Origin: Candidatus Electrothrix rattekaaiensis
Lineage (GTDB): Bacteria > Desulfobacterota > Desulfobulbia > Desulfobulbales > Desulfobulbaceae
Length of the DNA stretch: 64,000 nt
Direction of reading: 5' to 3'
Assembly: GCA_032595675.1 (NCBI GenBank)
Contig: JAVQMD010000001.1
Span: 868,001-932,000 of the forward strand
Below the pieces are notes generated by a model that was not told the DNA's origin, did no database searches, and was given only the letters and a program-made list of their open reading frames with translations. The translations under genes were made by a program, and so were the position numbers. Below, in pieces: positions 1 to 5,797 of the stretch (position 1 is the first letter of the stretch; each line of letters opens with the position of its first letter).

Positions 1-1038
1 GAGAACGATGGGCCATTTCTTGAGGATTCCTGTGCCGTTGCCTAGGTTGAAGATAAGCAGGTATTTTCCGCCCGGTTTAAAGGGGAGTAACCGTTCTCCG
101 GTCAAGGAGGCCATCAGGTTATGCTTGAGAATAGGGTTCTGGCGGACAGCGTAGACGCCCACTTTGTCCAGCGGCGTGTCCTGAAAATCAATACAATCGC
201 CGCCGCCAAAGATGTGTTCATGTTTTGTGCTGTTCAGATAGCGAGTAACTAGCATGCCGCCCTGCGGCCCGGTGGGAATACCGGAGTCCCTGATCACTCT
301 GTTCGGTTTGACGCCTACAGCAATAAAGATGAGGTCAAACTCGTGCGTTGCTCCCTCAGTATCGGTTATTTGCCCGGTTTGTATTTGCTGTACCCGGCTG
401 TTATTGATGACCTTGATGAATCGGGCGGCAAGTGAGGATGAAGCCCGTTGGCGTACGCTTGCCGGATGATGAGGCAGAAGGGAACGTCCGGCAAAGATTG
501 TAATTGCCGGTGGCTGCATGCCGGGATCCTGACCGAGTCGCCAAATATTACCGGCGACCTCAACAGCTGACGGACCGCCACCGACCACAGCGATCCTGAT
601 TTTTGTTTTTGCCCCCAGTTCGAGGATCCGCTGCTTTGCCCGGTAGAGTCCTTCAATGGGCTTGACCGGAAAAATATCGTCAAGTGTTCCCTGTACTAAC
701 TCTTCCGGCACCTGACTTCCGAGATTACAGGAAAGAACATCGTAGGGAATTACCTCACCTGAGCTGAGCCTGACGGTTCGCTCAATAGGGTGGATGCCGA
801 TCACTTTGGCCTGTTTAAACAGACCGCCTTTTTTTTTCACCAGATCACGGGTGGCAAAGCGGATATCTTCGGGACGATAGGTGCCGCCCAACATTCCCGG
901 TCCCATGCCGGAATAATAATGATGAGTGTCCGGGCCAATTACCGTGACCTCGAATCCTTTTTCGACAAATTCGTCCAAGTGGGCCAAGGTTAGCATATGG
1001 GCATGGCCACCGCCAGCAATGACTAATTTTTTGCTCAT
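1..1038 (-). CDS. SelD-N-terminal-type FAD/NAD(P) oxidoreductase (3' end off the window)
   Basis: Reading from the ATG at 1038 the frame stays open to the left edge, giving 346 residues without a stop, so the C-terminus is missing. The N-terminus carries a dinucleotide-binding glycine motif (VIAGGGHAHM, residues 6-15), followed by a YYSGMGPGML segment; a second nucleotide-binding motif (VVGGGPSAVEVAG) appears in the middle and IFGGGDCID near the cut end resembles the FAD-binding motif of this fold. The same FAD domain is known as the N-terminal fusion partner of some selenide water dikinases (SelD) and is related to NADH dehydrogenase II and sulfide:quinone oxidoreductases. It begins 28 bp after the selenoprotein gene and is probably its operon partner. 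The substrate is unknown. The fold call is good; the SelD-like subgroup is from memory of the family. Confidence 0.8.
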   Translation of the reverse strand, partial: MSKKLVIAGGGHAHMLTLAHLDEFVEKGFEVTVIGPDTHHYYSGMGPGMLGGTYRPEDIRFATRDLVKKKGGLFKQAKVIGIHPIERTVRLSSGEVIPYDVLSCNLGSQVPEELVQGTLDDIFPVKPIEGLYRAKQRILELGAKTKIRIAVVGGGPSAVEVAGNIWRLGQDPGMQPPAITIFAGRSLLPHHPASVRQRASSSLAARFIKVINNSRVQQIQTGQITDTEGATHEFDLIFIAVGVKPNRVIRDSGIPTGPQGGMLVTRYLNSTKHEHIFGGGDCIDFQDTPLDKVGVYAVRQNPILKHNLMASLTGERLLPFKPGGKYLLIFNLGNGTGILKKWPIVL

Positions 1039-1066
1039 GACATGTCCTCGTTCAACGGTTTGTTGC

Positions 1067-1900
1067 TTACGCAGTTTCGTCCAACAGGTCGCCCAATAGC
1101 TTTAAATGCGTTCGCTCTTCCTCGGCAATACGCAGGAGCGTTTGCTTTGTTGCATCCTGGGAGGAGTTTTCAGCAGCCCTGATGTAGAGGTCAAGGGCTT
1201 GAGCTTCAATTCCCATTGCCAGAGAAATAACCTCGCTGGCAATGTTAAAATCTGTTGGATAGAGGGCAAGGTACTCTTCAGTTGTCAGGCCGCCTTCCAT
1301 AGACTGAACAGCTGCGTTCCGTTCAAACGCTTCACGACTTAAAGCAGTTACTGTGATTGCTTGGTACTCGAAAAAGAGCCTGTCCTGATGCTTTACTTCA
1401 ATTGCAGAGAGTTGTTTAAAAAGGGCTTTCACTTCTGCTTGCGCAACCCGTTCCTGCATTGAGGTATAGAATTCTTGGAGTCCAGCTTCTAGGGCATAGG
1501 CGACAAGAAGAACTTCAGCAATATCCTCTTTTCCAGAAAACAGGGTCATGCCGGTGTCCTCGGAACCGACAGCGGTGTTGCTGTCCCAGGCTTTAATGCC
1601 GCCCGACATATTGATAACCTGTGAAAAACCTTTCCCAGCAAGCATCTGCGCAGCAACCCGGCTACGCCCTCCGATGGCTCAGTAAACAAAGGTGGGTTTT
1701 GTCGGGTCAAGCTCGCTGCTGCGATCAACCAGTTCCGCTACTGGTATGAGCTGAGCTCCGGGTATATGCCCGCTTTTATATTCACCGGGCTGGCGTACAT
1801 CAATGATATTGTAGTCTTCAACGGAAAGGTCGTTCATGTATTTTTTGGTCTCCGGCGCAGTTAATGATTTGACCGGAGTGAGAAACTGTTTCCAGCGCAT
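1067..1900 (-). CDS. Rhodanese/ferritin-like selenoprotein (UGA-decoded Sec at residue 74)
   Basis: Two open segments (1679-1900 and 1067-1645) lie in the same frame and are separated only by a TGA at 1679-1681, with no other stop between them. Joined, they give 277 residues. Residues 1-115 are a rhodanese domain (IIDVRQPGEY, SGHIPGAQLIPV, then VY-stop-AIGGRSRVAAQ). The TGA falls exactly at the catalytic cysteine of the rhodanese loop CxxGxRS, which argues for selenocysteine. Residues about 130-277 are a rubrerythrin/ferritin-like four-helix domain with two ExxH motifs (EVKH, EERTH) that could hold a di-iron centre. A SECIS-like hairpin follows the UGA. The protein would be a cytoplasmic sulfur or selenium transferase or peroxide-reducing enzyme; its function is not known. 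It shares an operon with the next FAD oxidoreductase. The alternative is a simple nonsense mutation, unlikely because the rest of the frame is intact. Confidence 0.85.
1648..1667 (-). promoter_or_regulatory. SECIS-like hairpin for the rhodanese selenoprotein
   Basis: On the minus strand, 11 nt after the UGA, GCGTAGC (1667-1661) pairs with GCTGCGC (1654-1648) over seven base pairs with one U-G wobble. The apical loop is CGGGTT (1660-1655) and starts 19 nt after the UGA. Bacterial SECIS elements are stem-loops just after UGA, with a G in the first positions of a small apical loop roughly 16-37 nt away, so this one fits in position and loop composition. Confidence 0.7.
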
Positions 1901-2253
1901 ATTCCCACCACTTTGTTTTGAAGATTAACGGATGCACAATGACGTGCCGAGCAGTTGGAGTAAGCCTTTCTTATAGAAAGTTACCGAGAGAAAAAAGAAG
2001 GCAAATGAGGGGGTAAGCCTTGTGTTGCCTTGGTTAATGAATCCCGCAGCCGCATGGCGTTATATCAGGCAGGAGGTCAAAAATTGATTCTAAAGTGTGG
2101 CACGATCCCTGTCAAGAAGTTCTTCGTCGTTTTTGTGGAGGAAGAAAACAAAGGGCAATATCTGCTTATGTGACGAAAGATTTTATATAAAAATGACAGG
2201 AACCCCACCTTGGAATACTCTCTTAATGTTCATGCTTTGTTGTGATTGCAAGA
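1901..2253. other. Intergenic region without recognised gene
   Basis: This stretch lies upstream of the selenoprotein and downstream of the peptidase gene, both on the minus strand. It should contain the selenoprotein promoter. I see no convincing coding frame, tRNA or riboswitch in it. Confidence 0.5.
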
Positions 2254-2802
2254 TCACCAGGTCCGCACCCTGCCTGTATCGATATGAACAAAATCAGAGT
2301 CAGCATAATAGCCCACTCCGCCAAAATTGAGTGACACCGCACAGTCCCGAACAAGGCATGTTTTTTGCCCGCTCAGGCGGATATCCACAGCCATGCCCTT
2401 CATGTGCAGGCTACGTTTCGCGACCCCTTTGCTCCTGCTGCGCAGTTTATTGTTCGTCTCAGGGGAGCGATAACCGGAAATAATTTCATAGGTACTGTTG
2501 CAGCGCATCTTCTGTTGCATTGTCCAAAGAATATCCAGTAGGGCCGGGTCAATAGGATGGATCTCCGACGTGCGAAAATCTCTGAGATAGGCATTGATTT
2601 TTTCCAAAGCGACCGGATCATATATCCCAGCGTTTGCATAGGTGACGGTAAGGTGTTCGTGTGTATGGGTATGATAGAATGACAGTGTCCTGGGGGTGTT
2701 TTTCCCGGAGATCCCGGAAAGAGCCCGTGCCGGAACGGCCTGCGTCAGAACAAACCCGACAGCGGCCTTGGCTCCTAAGAGCAGAAATAAGCGACGTTTC
2801 AT
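2254..2802 (-). CDS. MepK/YcbK-like M15 murein endopeptidase (DUF882), Tat-type signal
   Basis: The 182-residue product begins MKRRLFLLLGAKAAVG and continues through a hydrophobic stretch to VPARA, a signal peptide of twin-arginine type (RRLFLL). The mature part matches the DUF882/peptidase M15 family: YEIISGYRSPETNNKLR, then SLHMKGMAVDIRL with the zinc-binding His and Asp, and FVHIDTGRVRTW with the last metal ligand. E. coli YcbK (MepK) is a Tat-exported murein endopeptidase of the same length that cleaves peptidoglycan cross-links. A purine-rich ribosome binding site (GGAGAGGGAATC) stands just before the start. The next minus-strand gene upstream is a cell-wall hydrolase-like lipoprotein, so both may act on the envelope. 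Confidence 0.85.
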   Translation of the reverse strand: MKRRLFLLLGAKAAVGFVLTQAVPARALSGISGKNTPRTLSFYHTHTHEHLTVTYANAGIYDPVALEKINAYLRDFRTSEIHPIDPALLDILWTMQQKMRCNSTYEIISGYRSPETNNKLRSRSKGVAKRSLHMKGMAVDIRLSGQKTCLVRDCAVSLNFGGVGYYADSDFVHIDTGRVRTW

Positions 2803-2966
2803 GATTCCCTCTCCATAGTGTTTTATTGCTGGAGATTACTCAGGTAGCAGGATAGGAATTTGGCGTCAATCTCCTTGAACACGCCCGCCCACGGCTCGCT
2901 GATTTCTTTTCAGTAGTACTCAGCGATCAACCGAGGGCGTTTCTTCTCCTGTTGTCCTGACAGGAA

Positions 2967-3941
2967 TCAAAGGCGGGCAATGGCCACCCATTGCTGTCGT
3001 CCGTTACCAAGGGGCGGATAACCTGCTCTGGTCGGTGTGCGTTTATGCCAGTCGGTTATAGAAGCCGGTGTCTTGCCCTTTCTGCCGTATCCGTGGAATA
3101 ACTCATAATGCAGCACTTGGCCTGATTCATTTCTATGTACCTTGACCACCACCCCGAGATGGTCAATGCCTTTTTGCGGCACCAACAGATCATCAACCGA
3201 GAAGTCCCTGTACTCGGAACCATTTCGTCCGAAAAACAGCACAGCTCCCGGCTTGAGTAGGTCAGTGCTTTCCACGGCATTTTTGATAAGCTGCAACTTT
3301 CCTCGTTCATGATACCAGCGGGCAAGTGCTCGCGAATCCCGATGTTTTTCAACTGATGGAAAATCTTTTGCTGGACATCGATGTTTCAGGCCCATCAAAA
3401 CACGATGAAAAATTCCAGAGCAGTCTGTCAGCGGTCCGGTCGCGTACAGAAGCGACTTCTTTTCCAGTTCCGTGACGACTTCACGTAGCGGCGTTGCGAC
3501 ATCGCCAACCCAGCACTGTGCTGAATCAGGCGCGGAAACGGTTTCTGGCGGAAGTGCAGCAGGAGGCAAAGGCAACGCTTTTAAAGGAAGTGCTATAGGT
3601 AATACTATAGGTAATACTTTAGGTAATGCTTTAGGTGTCTCTGGAGAGAGTGGCGGTTTCGACGGTAAGGTGAGTTTTTCAAAGAGAGCAGGCTGAACAA
3701 AATTTGTTGTATTAGCATTTATCGCCTGCCGCCGTGCCGGAGTAACAAGAGATTTTCCGGCGGTAAGTGGTTTTTCTTTCTGAAGTACGATCTCGGTTTG
3801 ATTGACAGACAGATTTTCGTACCTTGCCTGTGTGTCGCTCAGTTTTTCGTTGCCGCATGCCGAAAGGGCGAGAGCAGCAAGGAAAGCACCGGTAAACGCG
3901 ATCAGTCCTCTGTGTTCATACAATTCTCCTGTTGTTTTCAT
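2967..3941 (-). CDS. Exported lipoprotein with NlpC/P60-like catalytic domain
   Basis: The 324-residue product has a lipoprotein signal ending LALSAC, with the lipidated cysteine at residue 29. A proline- and leucine-rich linker (about residues 90-135) is built from short repeats such as LPIVLPIALPL. The C-terminal half (about 143-324) carries TDCSGIFHRVL with Cys174 and IDHLGVVVKVHR with His261, the spacing expected for a Cys-His papain-like NlpC/P60 or CHAP hydrolase fold. It probably cuts peptidoglycan peptide cross-links at the cell envelope. The ribosome binding site GGGGAGAAATATC precedes the ATG. A GEMM-like RNA element lies in its 5' leader, so expression may respond to a cyclic dinucleotide. 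The fold assignment rests on the two catalytic residues only. Confidence 0.7.
   Translation of the reverse strand: MKTTGELYEHRGLIAFTGAFLAALALSACGNEKLSDTQARYENLSVNQTEIVLQKEKPLTAGKSLVTPARRQAINANTTNFVQPALFEKLTLPSKPPLSPETPKALPKVLPIVLPIALPLKALPLPPAALPPETVSAPDSAQCWVGDVATPLREVVTELEKKSLLYATGPLTDCSGIFHRVLMGLKHRCPAKDFPSVEKHRDSRALARWYHERGKLQLIKNAVESTDLLKPGAVLFFGRNGSEYRDFSVDDLLVPQKGIDHLGVVVKVHRNESGQVLHYELFHGYGRKGKTPASITDWHKRTPTRAGYPPLGNGRQQWVAIARL
3571..3636 (-). repeat. 12-bp tandem repeats coding the Leu/Pro linker
   Basis: Units such as GGTAATACTATA, GGTAATACTTTA and GGTAATGCTTTA (plus strand) follow each other inside the lipoprotein gene. They encode the LP-rich linker on the minus strand and could vary in number between strains without breaking the frame. 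Confidence 0.7.
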
Positions 3942-4522
3942 GATATTTCTCCCCGGTATTGCAGAAGCAGGCGGCCCGGCTATCTCTCCTTTAGAGACCC
4001 GTGGCTTTCCGACACCGCCTCACGACGGCTGTGGCTTTGTTCAAGTTTCCTGAACCGAACATCTCTGTCCAGCTCTGACCAGAAAGCTTTTGTACCCGCT
4101 TGTTAAAAAGCAGTTTTGCTTAATTTTTAACTTGCATAAAGTATGCCATATAATGGGCTTTGTAAAATTTGTGGTATATTCATATTGATGTTTTTGTGTA
4201 GTTAATTGATAGTATTTATTCTTTAGTATGAATCCTTACCATGTTTATCGTAGGGTTCTTGAAAGAGAATATTTTAATGTTTCAGCAAGTGACAGAAAAG
4301 GGCAGGAAGAGACAATAGGCGGCACTGATCATTCCGGATGGGGGGGGGATATTTAATGTCTCTCGGCCAGATAACACGCAAGAGAATTAGGCTTGCAAAT
4401 TTACTGAGACGTTTTTAGAATAGCCTTCCTCTGTGCGTGTTGCCTGCTGTCCTTTCGGGCAGTCCGACAGGGCAGGACAATAATAAGGCGACCAGATTGA
4501 ATTCAAAGGAATCGGAATTATT
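3942..4522. other. Intergenic region between divergent lipoprotein and lysC genes
   Basis: Apart from the riboswitch candidate, the region is AT-rich. It should hold the divergent promoters. A TATAAT hexamer near 4150 has only a weak -35 partner. A G-run lies at about 4341-4348. No gene is seen. Confidence 0.5.
3962..4050 (-). promoter_or_regulatory. GEMM (c-di-GMP-I)-like riboswitch candidate, copy 1
   Basis: On the minus strand the leader contains CACAGCCGTC-GTGA-GGCGGTG, a stem capped by a GNRA-type tetraloop, then TCGGAAAGCCACGGGTCTCT, a short loop, and GAGAGATAGCCGGG. The GGAAAGCCACGGGTC...AGATAGCCGGG pattern matches my memory of the c-di-GMP-I consensus (GCAAAGCC, ACGGGYC, AGATAGCCGGGTTGCC). 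The conserved GGGCAAACC block of classical members is shortened. No strong closing P1 stem is seen in this copy. Copy 2 at 49698-49782 differs in only a few positions across the core. Confidence 0.55.
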
Positions 4523-5764
4523 ATGGCACTTATAGTGCAGAAATTCGGTGGAACCTCGGTGGGGTCCACTGATAAGATAAAAAACGTGGCTGAGCGGGTG
4601 CTCCGGCAGCAAAAGCAGGGCCATCAGATGGTGGTGGTGCTTTCTGCCATGTCCGGCCAGACCGACAAGCTGCTTGGTCTGGCGGCGGATATGCAGGCAA
4701 TGCCTGATCCCCGGGAGATGGACATGCTGCTGTCCACGGGTGAGCAGGTCACCATCGCTCTTTTTGCTATGGCCGTGAAGGCAGCAGGCAGTGATGCGAT
4801 TTCCCTGCTGGGCGATCAGGTGCATATTCATACTGATGGCATGCATACCAAGGCCCGAATCAAGGAGATCGACACCGGGCTGATTCACAGGCATCTTGAT
4901 GCGGGCAGGGTCGTGGTGATTGCCGGCTTTCAGGGCGTGGATGATGAGGGTGATATCACCACCCTGGGCCGGGGCGGCTCAGACACCACCGCAGTGGCCT
5001 TGGCTGCCGCGCTCAAGGCTGATGCCTGCGAGATCTTCACCGATGTTGAGGGCGTGTACACCACAGACCCTAATATCTGTGCGCAGGCACGCAAGATTAA
5101 TATGATAACCTATGACGAAATGCTGGAACTGGCCAGTCTCGGCGCTAAAGTGCTGGAGATCCGCTCGGTCGGTTTGGCCAAGCGCTATAAAGTTCCGTTG
5201 CATGTTCGTTCCACATTTTCAGACAACCAAGGCACCTGGGTCGTTGAGGAGGACAGGATTATGGAATCCATGCTGGTTTCCGGTATTACCTATAATAAGA
5301 ACGAGGCGCGCATCACCATTACCAAGGTGCCGGATCAGCCCGGCATCGCCTCCAAGGTTTTTCTGCCCATCTCCGATGCTGGCATTCTGGTGGACATGAT
5401 CATCCAGAACACCAGAGAAGGGCAGTTGACCGATATGACCTTCACCGTGCTGCGGACGGATTACGCCCGGACCATGCAGCTTCTGCAAAAAACGGCGGAA
5501 GAGATCGGAGCGGAATCCGTGACCGGCGATGAATCCATTGTCAAGGTCTCCATTGTCGGGGTGGGTATGCGCAACCATTCCGGTATCGCGTCCACCATGT
5601 TCCAGATTATGTCCAACGAGGGTATCAATATCATGATGATTTCCACCTCGGAGATCAAGGTGTCCTGTGTGATCGCGGAGAAATACACGGAGCTGGCTGT
5701 GCGTGCTCTGCATACGGCGTTCGCTTTGGATAAGGAGAATCCTCCTGTGGAAGAGGAGCAGTAG
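4523..5764 (+). CDS. lysC: Aspartate kinase (alpha form)
   Basis: The 413-residue enzyme phosphorylates aspartate in the first step of the lysine, threonine, methionine and diaminopimelate pathway. The N-terminus holds the kinase signature KFGGTSVGST (residues 7-16); GGSDTTAVALA and TDVEGVYTTDP are further kinase-domain motifs. Residues about 265-410 hold two ACT domains, the sites of feedback control by amino acids. The length is that of a stand-alone aspartokinase without a homoserine dehydrogenase fusion. An internal ATG at 5261 has a strong Shine-Dalgarno sequence, which suggests a separate beta subunit. The gene converges on the Roco gene, with a GC-rich hairpin between them. Confidence 0.95.
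   Translation: MALIVQKFGGTSVGSTDKIKNVAERVLRQQKQGHQMVVVLSAMSGQTDKLLGLAADMQAMPDPREMDMLLSTGEQVTIALFAMAVKAAGSDAISLLGDQVHIHTDGMHTKARIKEIDTGLIHRHLDAGRVVVIAGFQGVDDEGDITTLGRGGSDTTAVALAAALKADACEIFTDVEGVYTTDPNICAQARKINMITYDEMLELASLGAKVLEIRSVGLAKRYKVPLHVRSTFSDNQGTWVVEEDRIMESMLVSGITYNKNEARITITKVPDQPGIASKVFLPISDAGILVDMIIQNTREGQLTDMTFTVLRTDYARTMQLLQKTAEEIGAESVTGDESIVKVSIVGVGMRNHSGIASTMFQIMSNEGINIMMISTSEIKVSCVIAEKYTELAVRALHTAFALDKENPPVEEEQ
5261..5764 (+). CDS. Probable aspartokinase beta subunit (internal in-frame start)
   Basis: Within lysC, the sequence GAGGAGGA at 5246-5253 stands 7 nt before an in-frame ATG at 5261. Translation from it gives 167 residues (MESMLVSGITYNKNEAR...) that comprise only the two ACT domains. 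In Bacillus and Corynebacterium, alpha2beta2 aspartokinases arise in just this way, with beta subunits of about 160-170 residues. The site and length fit; whether it is used is inferred. Confidence 0.6.
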   Translation: MESMLVSGITYNKNEARITITKVPDQPGIASKVFLPISDAGILVDMIIQNTREGQLTDMTFTVLRTDYARTMQLLQKTAEEIGAESVTGDESIVKVSIVGVGMRNHSGIASTMFQIMSNEGINIMMISTSEIKVSCVIAEKYTELAVRALHTAFALDKENPPVEEEQ

Positions 5765-5771
5765 CTTCCCT

Positions 5772-5792
5772 GCCCGGTGCAACGCGCCGGGC
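5772..5792. terminator. GC-rich hairpin between convergent lysC and the Roco gene
   Basis: GCCCGGTGC (5772-5780) pairs with GCGCCGGGC (5784-5792) around a three-base loop, with one G-T wobble. The flanking T-run is weak on both strands, so it is a possible bidirectional terminator only. Confidence 0.45.
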
Positions 5793-5797
5793 GGCAC

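Noticed and set aside
1679..1681. Ordinary nonsense mutation or sequencing error splitting the rhodanese gene
   Set aside because: The stop is TGA, it sits exactly on the catalytic Cys position, a SECIS-like hairpin follows, and both halves remain in frame and intact.
4140..4170. lysC promoter with TATAAT near 4150
   Set aside because: The -35 partner at 17 bp (TTTAAC) matches the consensus poorly, and the site is about 370 bp from the start codon.
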